From positions 1 through 22,559 of the forward strand of contig CANHON010000017.1 in NCBI GenBank assembly GCA_947462115.1: DNA of 22,559 bases, written 5' to 3'. The notes under the pieces were generated by a model. The model did not search any database. It was not told where the DNA came from and saw only the letters and a list, made by a program, of their open reading frames with translations. Every line of letters starts with the position of its first letter. Position 1 is the first letter of the stretch. Positions 13,431-20,956 of the stretch are shown one piece after another. The stretch comes from Deltaproteobacteria bacterium (GTDB taxonomy: Bacteria; Myxococcota_A; UBA796; UBA2385). The position numbers and the translations under genes were made by a program.

Positions 13431-15613
13431 TGCGCCCACTCTACCTTTTGGGCCTGTTGGCCCTCGGCGGCTGCTACCCGAGCGTCCCCTTCACCGCCGA
13501 GGACGGCAAAGCGGCGCTGGACGGCGGCGACGGGACCAGCGACGGGACCAGCGACGGGACCAGCGACGGGACCAGCGACGACGGGGGCGGCAGCGACGGC
13601 CTCTCGGACTGCGTCTGGGCCTTCGACGGCGACACCGACGGCTTTGGCGGCGGGGACGAGCGGATCGCCGGCTGCGAGGCGCCGCCCGAGCCCGGCTGGG
13701 TGCAGATCCTGGGGGACTGCGATGACGCCGACGCCGCCGTTTTTCCGGGCGCGGCCGAGCAATGCAACGGCGAAGATGACGACTGCGACGGCCTCTTCGA
13801 CGAGGACGTCACGGGCATCTTCTACGCCGACCAAGACGGGGACGGCTTCGGCGACCCGACCCGCTCCACCACCACCTGCGATCCCAGCGGCGCCTTCGTC
13901 GACAACGACGGAGACTGCGCTCCCGAAGAGCCCGGCATTTTCCCCGGCGCCGAGGAGCTCTGCGACGGCATCGACGAGGACTGCGACGGCCTCATCGATG
14001 ACGACCCGGTGGACGGCATCGACACCTGGGAGGACCTCGACGGGGACGGCTTCGGCGCCGGGGAGCCGACCCGCCGCTGCCCCAGCGCCGACACCGGCGA
14101 GGCCTGGGTGGGCGACGACTGCGACGACAACGACCCCGACATCAACCCCGGGGCCTTGGAGGTCTGCGACGGCGGCCTCGACGACGACTGCGATGGCCTC
14201 ATCGACGACGAAGATCCCGATCTCACCGCCGACGAGACGCCGATCTGGTGGCTGGACGCCGACGGGGACGGCGAGGGTGACCCCGCCGCTGCGGTGGCCG
14301 CGTGCCTCCCGCCGGCTGGCTACGTAGACAACGACGACGACTGCGATGACGGCAGCGCCGCTGATCTCGACACCGACGGCCTGCAAGACTGCGCCGACCC
14401 CGACATCGACGGGGACGGCCTGCGCAACGAGTGGGACGCCGCGCCCGCCGACCCGACGGTGGTGCGGGGCCCGACCGCCGGCTTCGGCACCGACGGCACC
14501 TTGAGCGTCCCTGCGAGCACCAGCAGCACCGGGCCCACCGGCGTCCGCCTGACCGCCGACGCAGCGGCGGGCGCGACCCGCCTCGAGGTGGGGCCCGGGG
14601 CTAGCTTCGCGTTCGGTGACGAGATCTTGATCTGGTCGCAGCGCGGCGCAGGCGCGGGCCAATGGGAGCTCGGCTTCGTGAGCGGCGTCACCGGGAGCCT
14701 GGTCGACATCGAGCCGCCCCTCCGCGGCGACTACCTCGCCGCCGACCTCGTGAACGTCTACCGGGTGCCCCACTACACCACCGTCCAGGTCGATGGCACC
14801 CTGTTGGCCCCTGCCTGGAACGGCGCGAACGGCGGCCTGTTGGCCCTCCGCGCGCGCGACACCGTGACCATCACCGGCCTCGTCAGCGCCTCGGGCCTCG
14901 GCTTCCGGGGCGGCAGCGGGAGCGTGGGCGGCACCGGCGGCACCCAGGGCGAGTCCTTCGGCGGGACCGGCGCCGCCAACAGCGCGCGGAACGGCGGCGG
15001 CGGCGGCGCGGGCGCCCCGGTCGAAGACCAGTGCCCTGGCGGCGGCGGCGGTGGCTATGGCGCTGTGGGCGTCAATTCCGTTCGTCGAGACGGCGGGGTC
15101 GCGGCCTATGGCGGCGGCGCCTACGGCACCTCCGACCTCACGGGCTGGTTCCTCGGCAGCGGCGGCGGCGGCGGCGGGCCGGACGATGACTACGACGGCG
15201 GCGGCTCGGGCAACCGCGGCGGCGCTGGCGGCGCGGGCGGCGGCCTCGTGTTCATGACGGCCGGCACCAGCGTCCAGGTGCGCGGACAGCTCCTCGCGAC
15301 CGGCTCACGGGGCAGCAACGCCACCCGCGGCTCCTTCTCCTACGGGGAGATCGGCGGCGGCGGTGGCGGCGCGGGCGGTCAGCTGTGGCTGCAGACGCCG
15401 ACCCTCACCGTGGACGGCGTGGTCTCCGCGGCCGGCGGCGGGGCCGGAGACTACGCCAGCGACAGTGAGCTCACCTCGGTGGGCTGGCAGTACATCTGCC
15501 GGGCGGCGGCGGCCGGCGCGGGCGGCGAAGGGCGGGTGCGCCTCGACACCGACCTGCTCTCCGGCGTCGGCTCGGTGACCACAACCCCCACCCTCTTCGC
15601 CTGGGCCCCCTGA
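13430..15613 (+). CDS. MopE-repeat / glycine-rich lipoprotein
   Basis: 727 residues. Residues 1-15 form a short lipoprotein signal with lipobox LGGC (Cys15). Next comes a linker with four exact GTSD units (residues 34-50). Residues 95-310 carry MopE-type units: DCDDADAAVFPGAAEQCNG at 96, DCAPEEPGIFPGAEELCDG at 162, DCDDNDPDINPGALEVCDGG at 230 and a degenerate fourth near 304, separated by DxDxDGFGD loops. Residues 350-470 are a beta-rich domain. Residues 490-705 are glycine-rich (runs of 5-6 Gly) with interspersed strands such as VQVRGQLLATGS and LTVDGVVSAAGGG, recalling the glycine-rich ALK/LTK-like domain seen in bacterial surface proteins. The start overlaps the PEGA stop. Likely an outer-surface protein; function unknown. 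Metal binding is inferred from the Asp-rich units. Confidence 0.85.
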   Translation: MRPLYLLGLLALGGCYPSVPFTAEDGKAALDGGDGTSDGTSDGTSDGTSDDGGGSDGLSDCVWAFDGDTDGFGGGDERIAGCEAPPEPGWVQILGDCDDADAAVFPGAAEQCNGEDDDCDGLFDEDVTGIFYADQDGDGFGDPTRSTTTCDPSGAFVDNDGDCAPEEPGIFPGAEELCDGIDEDCDGLIDDDPVDGIDTWEDLDGDGFGAGEPTRRCPSADTGEAWVGDDCDDNDPDINPGALEVCDGGLDDDCDGLIDDEDPDLTADETPIWWLDADGDGEGDPAAAVAACLPPAGYVDNDDDCDDGSAADLDTDGLQDCADPDIDGDGLRNEWDAAPADPTVVRGPTAGFGTDGTLSVPASTSSTGPTGVRLTADAAAGATRLEVGPGASFAFGDEILIWSQRGAGAGQWELGFVSGVTGSLVDIEPPLRGDYLAADLVNVYRVPHYTTVQVDGTLLAPAWNGANGGLLALRARDTVTITGLVSASGLGFRGGSGSVGGTGGTQGESFGGTGAANSARNGGGGGAGAPVEDQCPGGGGGGYGAVGVNSVRRDGGVAAYGGGAYGTSDLTGWFLGSGGGGGGPDDDYDGGGSGNRGGAGGAGGGLVFMTAGTSVQVRGQLLATGSRGSNATRGSFSYGEIGGGGGGAGGQLWLQTPTLTVDGVVSAAGGGAGDYASDSELTSVGWQYICRAAAAGAGGEGRVRLDTDLLSGVGSVTTTPTLFAWAP
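13529..13576 (+). repeat. 12-bp tandem repeat, four perfect copies
   Basis: Four exact copies of GACGGGACCAGC, followed by a further GACG. They encode Asp-Gly-Thr-Ser units in the linker just after the lipid-bearing Cys of the MopE-type lipoprotein. Being a multiple of three, copy-number change would lengthen or shorten the linker without a frameshift. Confidence 0.95.
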
Positions 15614-15634
15614 GGCTTCGCAAGAGGGCCCCCC

Positions 15635-15663
15635 TTGACGGTGCTGGCGGACGCTGCTCCGAT
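15635..15663 (+). promoter_or_regulatory. Candidate promoter of the SpmA-SpmB gene
   Basis: TTGACG (15635-15640), a 17-base spacer and TCCGAT (15658-15663), with the ATG 17 bases further on. The -35 is 5 of 6, the -10 3 of 6. The CGAT ending matches the CACGAT of the mini-lipoprotein promoter candidate. Confidence 0.4.
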
Positions 15664-15680
15664 CGGCTAGCCGGCGGCGC

Positions 15681-16955
15681 ATGAACGTCGTCTTCTTTGC
15701 CCTCGTCGCCTTCGCTTTCTTCGCCGCGCTCCTCGGCTTCGCCGAACAATGGGCGGCCGGTGATTTGGCCGCCGCGAGCGCGGTCCCCGCCGCCGTGGGC
15801 AAGGCGGCCCTCGACAGCGCCAAGTCCTCCGTCGAGCTGGCCATCGGCTTGGTCGGCAGCATCACGCTGTTCTTGGGCTTGATGCGGGTGGTGGAAGAAG
15901 GCGGCGGCCTCAAGCTGATGGCGCGGGTGATCCGGCCGCTGCTCGTGCTGCTGTTCCCCGACGTCCCGCCCGACCACCCGGCCATGGGCGCCATCATCCT
16001 CAACCTCGCCGCCAACGCGCTCGGCCTCGGCAACGCCGCGACCCCCTTCGGCCTCAAGGCGATGAAGGAGCTCGAGGGCCTCAACCAGCAGCCGGGCACG
16101 GCCACCGACGCGATGGTGCGCTTCTTGGCCATCAATACGAGCGGCGTGGCGCTGCTGCCCACCGGGGTCATCGGCCTGCGGGCGCTCAAGGGCGCGGCCA
16201 ACCCCGCCGACATCTTCCCCACGACCCTGTTCGCGACGGGCTGCTCCACCCTGGCCGCCATCCTCATGACGGCGGTCCTGGCCCGCCTCACGGTCTTCCG
16301 CAAGCCCGCCGAACAAGCGACGGCCGACGCCGCGGTGAAGGCCGAGGCCAAGCCGGTCGCGCTCCTTGACTTTGTCCCGCTGGTCATCTTTTTCGGCGTG
16401 TTGGCCGGTCTGGTGGCCGCCGTCTACTTCGCCAACGAGCTGGCCAGCGCCTGGATCATGCCCGGCCTCATCATGGGCATGCTGACCTTCGGCGTCGTGC
16501 GAAAGGTCAAGGTCTACGAGGTCTTCATCACCGGGGCGCGCGAGGGCTTCGGCATGGCCATTGGGATCATCCCGTACCTCGTCGGCATCCTGTCGGCGGT
16601 GGGCATGCTCCGGGCCTCGGGCGGCCTGCAGGCCATCGTCCGCTTGTTCTCGCCGCTGACCGAGGCCGTCGGGATGCCCGCCGAGGTGCTGCCCCTCGCC
16701 TTGCTGCGGCCGCTGTCCGGCTCCGGCGCATTCGCGCTCACCGCCGAGCTGGTGGACACCCACGGCCCCGACAGCCTCATCGGCACCCTGGCCTGCACCA
16801 TGAACGGCTCGACCGAGACCACCTTTTACGTGCTGGCGGTCTACTTCGGCAGCGTGGGCATCAAGAACAGCCGCCACGCGCTGCCCGCGGGCCTCTTCGC
16901 CGACCTCGTGGGCGCCCTCGCGAGCGTGGTCGCCGTGCGCTGGCTGCTGGGCTAG
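15681..16955 (+). CDS. Fused SpmA-SpmB (nucleoside-recognition/gate domain) membrane protein
   Basis: 424 residues, polytopic inner-membrane protein. The N-terminal half (1-215) is SpmA-like, with the signature NLAANALGLGNAATPFGLKA and MKELEGLN near residues 109-138. The C-terminal half (about 230-424) is SpmB-like, with RPLSGSGAFALTAEL and NGSTETTFYVLAVYFGSVGI. In Bacillus these are two separate genes for spore maturation; fused forms occur in Gram-negative bacteria that do not form endospores, so the name says nothing about sporulation. The shared gate-like fold suggests transport or channel activity of unknown substrate. The start is ATG 15681 with only weak complementarity upstream. hemH follows after 39 bases and is probably cotranscribed. 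Confidence 0.9.
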   Translation: MNVVFFALVAFAFFAALLGFAEQWAAGDLAAASAVPAAVGKAALDSAKSSVELAIGLVGSITLFLGLMRVVEEGGGLKLMARVIRPLLVLLFPDVPPDHPAMGAIILNLAANALGLGNAATPFGLKAMKELEGLNQQPGTATDAMVRFLAINTSGVALLPTGVIGLRALKGAANPADIFPTTLFATGCSTLAAILMTAVLARLTVFRKPAEQATADAAVKAEAKPVALLDFVPLVIFFGVLAGLVAAVYFANELASAWIMPGLIMGMLTFGVVRKVKVYEVFITGAREGFGMAIGIIPYLVGILSAVGMLRASGGLQAIVRLFSPLTEAVGMPAEVLPLALLRPLSGSGAFALTAELVDTHGPDSLIGTLACTMNGSTETTFYVLAVYFGSVGIKNSRHALPAGLFADLVGALASVVAVRWLLG

Positions 16956-16994
16956 ACCCTCGGGACACCCCGGCTTCATCCCAGCGGAAATCTC

Positions 16995-18014
16995 ATGAAC
17001 GGCCTGCTGCTCGTCAATCTCGGCACTCCAGACGCACCCGACACCGCCTCGGTGCGCCGCTACCTCGCCGAGTTCTTGTGGGACCACCGCGTCCTCGACA
17101 TCCCGGCGATCGGGCGCTTCTTTCTGCTCTACGGCGCCATTCTGCCCTTCCGACCGGCAAAGTCCGCCCGGGCCTACCAGAAGGTGTGGAGCCCCGAGAC
17201 CGGCTCGCCCCTGCTGCACCACAGCGCCGCGCTGACCGACGCGGTGCGGGCCGAGCTCGGCCAGGGCTGGACGGTCGCCTTGGGCATGCGCTACGGCCGG
17301 CCCAACCTGCAGAGCGCGCTCGACACGCTCGAGAACAGCGGCTGCACCCGCATCTTCGTGCAGCCCCTCTATCCGCAGTACGCGAGCAGCAGCACCGGCA
17401 GCACCGTGGAGCGCCTGTTCGCCCTGGCCGGCCAGCGACCGGCCACCCCCAACCTGACGATCCTGCCGGAGTTCTACGACGACGCCGACTTCATCGAGAG
17501 CGTCCGCGCGGTGGCCGCACCGCACCTCGACGCGATCAAGCCCGACCACGTGCTGATGAGCTACCACGGGCTGCCCGAGCGGCAGGTCCAGGCCACCCAG
17601 ATCGCAGGCACCGGGCACTGCTTGGCCAGCGGCGCCTGCTGCGACCGCATCGAGACGGTGAACAGCCGGTGCTACCGGGCCCAATGCTACGCCACCACCC
17701 GCGCCCTGACCGCCGCCCTCGGCCTCGAGCCGGGCGCGGTCACGGTGAGCTTTCAGTCGCGGCTCGGCAACATCCCTTGGATCAAGCCCTACACCGACGA
17801 GCTGCTGCCCGTCCTCGCCGCCAAGCACAAGAAGCTCGCGGTGCTCTGCCCGAGCTTCACCTCCGACTGCCTCGAGACCCTCGAGGAGATCGGCATGGCG
17901 GCCAAGGCCGAGTACGCCAAGCTCGGCGGCGAGCTGCACCTCATCCCCTGCGTGAACAGCAGCCCCCGCTGGGTGCAGGCGGTGGTGGACCGGGCGCGCC
18001 GGGCAGCGGGCTGA
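16995..18014 (+). CDS. hemH: Ferrochelatase HemH with internal cysteine cluster
   Basis: Inserts Fe2+ into a porphyrin in haem biosynthesis (protoporphyrin IX in the classical route). 339 residues, normal length. VNLGTPDAP opens the protein at residue 7; the metal-site His is His191 in SYHGLPER; SFQSRLGNIPWIKPYTDE is at 252-269; and CPSFTSDCLETLEE at 285-298 carries the conserved Glu294. Between residues 209 and 231 there are five Cys (209, 215, 216, 226, 231), in the contexts GHCLASGACCDR and NSRCYRAQC. Such an internal Cys segment is known from a class of [2Fe-2S]-containing ferrochelatases that includes Myxococcus and Bdellovibrio, so a cluster is likely here. It lies between the SpmA-SpmB gene and the AlbA_2 gene on the same strand. 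Confidence 0.96.
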   Translation: MNGLLLVNLGTPDAPDTASVRRYLAEFLWDHRVLDIPAIGRFFLLYGAILPFRPAKSARAYQKVWSPETGSPLLHHSAALTDAVRAELGQGWTVALGMRYGRPNLQSALDTLENSGCTRIFVQPLYPQYASSSTGSTVERLFALAGQRPATPNLTILPEFYDDADFIESVRAVAAPHLDAIKPDHVLMSYHGLPERQVQATQIAGTGHCLASGACCDRIETVNSRCYRAQCYATTRALTAALGLEPGAVTVSFQSRLGNIPWIKPYTDELLPVLAAKHKKLAVLCPSFTSDCLETLEEIGMAAKAEYAKLGGELHLIPCVNSSPRWVQAVVDRARRAAG

Positions 18015-18036
18015 GCGCGGGCCGCGGCGCGTCCGC

Positions 18037-18042
18037 TAAGCT
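18037..18042 (+). promoter_or_regulatory. Possible -10 giving a leaderless AlbA_2 message
   Basis: TAAGCT (a TANNNT-type box) ends 6 bases before the GTG at 18049. Transcription from it would start at or next to the start codon. There is no Shine-Dalgarno-like sequence in between (GGCCGG only). No -35 is apparent. Confidence 0.3.
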
Positions 18043-18048
18043 GGCCGG

Positions 18049-19032
18049 GTGAGCAACTTCACCCCCAGCACCAGCCCGTGGACCCTGACCCGCCTCGGCG
18101 AGCTCGGCCCTGATGAGCATGATTTTCAAGAGTTCAAGGGGAGCGCTTGGCTCTGGGACGGCAAGGCCGTCGCCGGGTGGTTTCACAGCGCCCTGAGCAA
18201 GCAGGTCAGCGCCTTCGCGAACTCTGCGGGCGGCCGGCTGTTCATCGGCATCGACGACAACGGGCTGCCCGACGGCGGCGTGCCGGTGAACATCAAGCCC
18301 GGCGGCACCCGAAGCTGGCTGGAGGACGTGATCCGCGACGCGGTCGCGCCGAGCCTCGGGCGCTACAACGTCTTTGAGGTGCACGGTGGGCCCGACCAAC
18401 CCGAGATTGGCCCTGGGCGCGCTGTTTACGTCATCGAGCTGCCGCCCAGCGGCGAGGCCCCGCACCAGGCCCTCGACCACCGCTACTACCTCCGCATCGC
18501 CGGCAAGTCGCAGCCCATGGGGCATGTGCACGTGCAGGACGTGCTCCGCCGCACGCGGAGCCCCATCCTCGCGGTCGCCCGCATCGGCCCCTACGGCCCC
18601 CACGAGCTGGATCGGGGGGACCCGCGGGGACCCCGGGCCTTCATCTGCCTGCGCGCCTCGCTCCGCAACGAGGGCCGCACCCTCGCCCACCACGTCGGCC
18701 TGGAGCTGCGCCTGCCCCGGGCCTTGGTGAGCAAAGAGGCGCGGCGGCGCATGTTGGAGCAGCCCGGCATGCAGCTGAGCCAGCTCCCCGGCACGCTGGC
18801 GGCCTTTCGTTACCACCCGACGCCGATCTTTCCGGGCCAAGAGGTGTCGGTCAGCGCGGTGTGGATCGGCGTCCACAACAGCAACCGCGCCGCGGTCTCC
18901 GATGGCGCGCTTCGGGTGGGCTGGCGGGTGTGGGCCGATGACGCCGCGCCGGTGGAGGGCGAGCGGCCCTTGGCCACCTGGGGCGTGGTCCAGCGGGCCC
19001 TGCGCGACCTGCGCGACAAGCCGAAGCCCTAA
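18049..19032 (+). CDS. AlbA_2 (Schlafen-type) domain protein
   Basis: 327 residues, soluble. Residues 24-160 are the AlbA_2 / Schlafen-like putative nucleic-acid or ATP-binding domain: HDFQEFKG at 24-31, SKQVSAFANSAGGRLFIGID plus DNG at 50-72, and VYVIELPPSGEAPHQ then YYLRIAGKSQPM at 126-157. In other bacteria this domain usually sits before a helix-turn-helix domain in transcriptional regulators. Here the C-terminal half (165-327) is instead a beta-rich region with Ig-like character (RAFICLRASLRNEGRTLAHH, IFPGQEVSVSAVWIGVHN), so the architecture is not the regulator type. GTG 18049 is 34 bases after hemH. The stop overlaps that of the convergent gene by 4 bases. Role unknown. Confidence 0.85.
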   Translation: MSNFTPSTSPWTLTRLGELGPDEHDFQEFKGSAWLWDGKAVAGWFHSALSKQVSAFANSAGGRLFIGIDDNGLPDGGVPVNIKPGGTRSWLEDVIRDAVAPSLGRYNVFEVHGGPDQPEIGPGRAVYVIELPPSGEAPHQALDHRYYLRIAGKSQPMGHVHVQDVLRRTRSPILAVARIGPYGPHELDRGDPRGPRAFICLRASLRNEGRTLAHHVGLELRLPRALVSKEARRRMLEQPGMQLSQLPGTLAAFRYHPTPIFPGQEVSVSAVWIGVHNSNRAAVSDGALRVGWRVWADDAAPVEGERPLATWGVVQRALRDLRDKPKP

Positions 19033-19520
19033 AGCCCTTGGGGATCCGGCGCTTCGGTGGGCGGCACGGTGGGCGGCGAAGCCGGGGCAGGCTTGGGCGC
19101 GGCCGGCGCAGGCTTGGGCGCGGCGGGGGCGGCCTCCACCTTCGGCGGCGGCGGCGGCTCCACCCAGGTCCAGCTGAGCTGCACCTCGCGCCGCTCCGAC
19201 AGGCCGTTGGCGAAGCTCGCAAAGACCCCACAGGTGGCCGCCGACTGCGGCGCCTTGGCCGGCAAGGCGACGAAGAAGCGCTCTCCGGGCGGCAAGACCT
19301 CGCTCTGCGCCGAGATCTGCTGCTCGCCCACCGCGCACTCCGCGGCGAAGACCGCCGGACGATCCGCGGCCGACAGCGAGAAGACCGGGCTCACCCCGCG
19401 GAGGGTGGGGCCCGGCCCCTCGACCTTGATCACGCCCGAGACGCCCGGGATGCCCCCGGCCAAGGCCGGCGCCCCGCCCAGAGCAAGCCCAGCGAAAATA
19501 ACGCGCTGCAGGTTATTCAT
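19029..19520 (-). CDS. Small secreted protein with Pro/Ala-rich tail
   Basis: 163 residues, no family recognised. A signal peptide ends at about residue 21 (GGAPALAG). Residues 25-120 look like a single beta-sandwich domain with two Cys (Cys62 in AAECAVG, Cys97 in AATCGVF) that may pair. From residue 121 the protein is low-complexity: PPPPPKVEAA, then two APKPAPA repeats and a Pro/Thr-rich end. This tail could span peptidoglycan or be a flexible linker. Its ATG overlaps the stop of the upstream PH-domain gene (ATGA), so it belongs to the same operon and may be a periplasmic partner. The stop (TAG) overlaps the TAA of the convergent AlbA_2 gene. Confidence 0.75.
   Translation of the reverse strand: MNNLQRVIFAGLALGGAPALAGGIPGVSGVIKVEGPGPTLRGVSPVFSLSAADRPAVFAAECAVGEQQISAQSEVLPPGERFFVALPAKAPQSAATCGVFASFANGLSERREVQLSWTWVEPPPPPKVEAAPAAPKPAPAAPKPAPASPPTVPPTEAPDPQGL
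19087..19124 (-). repeat. Two-copy 21-bp-period direct repeat
   Basis: GCAGGCTTGGGCGCGGC occurs exactly at 19087-19103 and 19108-19124 (plus-strand reading). On the coding strand it encodes the duplicated APKPAPA motif in the tail of the secreted protein. Confidence 0.85.
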
Positions 19521-20956
19521 GCACCCTCGGGGCTCAGCTCTTGGAGGATCCGGTGCGCCTCGTCGATGCCCACGTCCGGCAAGGCGACGGCGGTGCCCGC
19601 CACGCGGATGATCACGCGGCCGAGGCCATGATGCCGCATCAGCGGCCCCTGCACCACCGCCACGCTCTGGATCTTGTCCCGGGACACCACCCAGGTGCTG
19701 CGGGTGAAGAAGCCAGTGCGGGCCAGGACCACCCCGGGGCTGAGCCGCCAGCCCTGCCAGCGCCAGTCGAGGTAGGCCAGCGGCGGGGCGGCGAGCACGA
19801 ACACCACGCTGGCCCAGCCGAACCGGGGGAACAGCCCGATGAGCAGCGCAGACAGCGCGAGGTTGCGGAAGGTGCGGGCCAGCACCGCCCGGTAGAGCGC
19901 CCGCGGGTGGGCCGGCAGCAGGGCGGCCTGCCAGGGGTCGAAGCGCAGCGCGGGCAGCGCCACCCGGCAGAGCTCGCCGAGGCGGGCCAGGGGGACCATC
20001 GGCGCGACCCCCTCGGCTTGGCGCAGCCGTCCGTCCGCCACCCCGAGGGCCGCCGTCTCAAAAAGCAGGCTCCCATAGCCCATGATCCGGCGAAGCAGCG
20101 GCTCGTCCGCCCGCACGATCTGCAGCTTCTGACGCGGGATCTCCGCCCGGCGACGGGTGGTGAGCCCCTCCTCGGTGATGAGCTCGCCGCCCGACAACCA
20201 CAGCCGGTAGCGCCAGTGTCGGAGCAGCGCCGAGCCCGCCGACCACAGCCAGGAGCCGGCGAAGGCGAGCACCACCGCCGGCAGCAGCACCTGAGGGGTC
20301 ATCGCTTTCTGGGCCTTTTCAGCGACCTGTGGCCCCAGCCGCCCGAAGACCTCGAGCCCCAAGGCGGTCAGCACCGCCACGGTGCCGACCGTTCGGCGCG
20401 ACAGGCCGTAGGCGATGATCTCCAGGGCGCTGAGCTCGAGCAGGGGCGGCGGGTCGGCATCCCCGGCGGGGGGCGCCGCCGCGGCGGGGCGCTGGGCGGC
20501 CACCAAGGCCCGCAGCTCGGCGCGCAGCCGCTCGGCCTCCCCCACGTCCAAGGCCGACAGCAGCCCGTGGCTGCTCGCGTCGCCCGCCGTCTCCACCCGC
20601 AGCTCCACGAGGCCCGCGGCCTTGTGGAACAGGTTCTGCACCAGCTCAACGTTCTGGATGCGCGCCGGGTCGAGCACCCGCGCGCTGCGGGAGAACAGCC
20701 CCACCCGCACCTCAAAGCGGCCGGCCTGCACCCGGTAGCGGAGGGTGAGGAAGTGCACGAGGGTGCGGCTCAGGGTCAGCAGAAAGAAGCCGACGATGAG
20801 CGCGAAATCAATCGCTTGTACACCCTTGGCGCCGCCGCCGATCACCAAGGCGAACAGCACCGGCCACAGCCCGCGGGCCGTCGCCCAGGCCTGGGGGATG
20901 AGGTTGACGACCAGGCTCAGCGGGTGAAGGCCGCGCCAGGGCGCCTCAGACGCCAT
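19517..20956 (-). CDS. Bacterial PH-domain membrane protein, YdbT-like
   Basis: 479 residues, the size of Bacillus YdbT (about 490). It consists of paired membrane helices alternating with three bacterial PH (bPH2, formerly DUF304) domains at about 69-150, 240-335 and 390-475. The typical core strands are ARVLDPARIQNVELVQNLFH, RAEIPRQKLQIVRADEPLLR and WVVSRDKIQSVAVVQGPLMR, each followed by a LGxxx-beta hairpin and a final ALPDVGIDEAHRIL. YdbT and YdbS proteins are usually encoded together, and in Bacillus they affect resistance to certain antimicrobials; the molecular role is unknown. The gene overlaps the YdbS-like gene upstream by 11 bases and the secreted-protein gene downstream by 4. Confidence 0.9.
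   Translation of the reverse strand: MASEAPWRGLHPLSLVVNLIPQAWATARGLWPVLFALVIGGGAKGVQAIDFALIVGFFLLTLSRTLVHFLTLRYRVQAGRFEVRVGLFSRSARVLDPARIQNVELVQNLFHKAAGLVELRVETAGDASSHGLLSALDVGEAERLRAELRALVAAQRPAAAAPPAGDADPPPLLELSALEIIAYGLSRRTVGTVAVLTALGLEVFGRLGPQVAEKAQKAMTPQVLLPAVVLAFAGSWLWSAGSALLRHWRYRLWLSGGELITEEGLTTRRRAEIPRQKLQIVRADEPLLRRIMGYGSLLFETAALGVADGRLRQAEGVAPMVPLARLGELCRVALPALRFDPWQAALLPAHPRALYRAVLARTFRNLALSALLIGLFPRFGWASVVFVLAAPPLAYLDWRWQGWRLSPGVVLARTGFFTRSTWVVSRDKIQSVAVVQGPLMRHHGLGRVIIRVAGTAVALPDVGIDEAHRILQELSPEGA

Noticed and set aside
15604..15634. GGGCCC/GGGCCC inverted repeat after the second MopE gene as a terminator
   Set aside because: Stem of 6 bp, loop of about 17 bases and no T run; it also runs into the candidate promoter of the next gene.
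15681..16955. Evidence for endospore formation from the spm genes
   Set aside because: Fused SpmA-SpmB proteins are common in Gram-negative bacteria that do not form endospores, and no other sporulation gene is present.
15471..17939. Open frame of 822 codons on the minus strand opposite the SpmA-SpmB and hemH genes
   Set aside because: The plus-strand genes show family motifs throughout; the minus product is His/Gly/Glu-rich without domains, as expected from GC-rich antisense.
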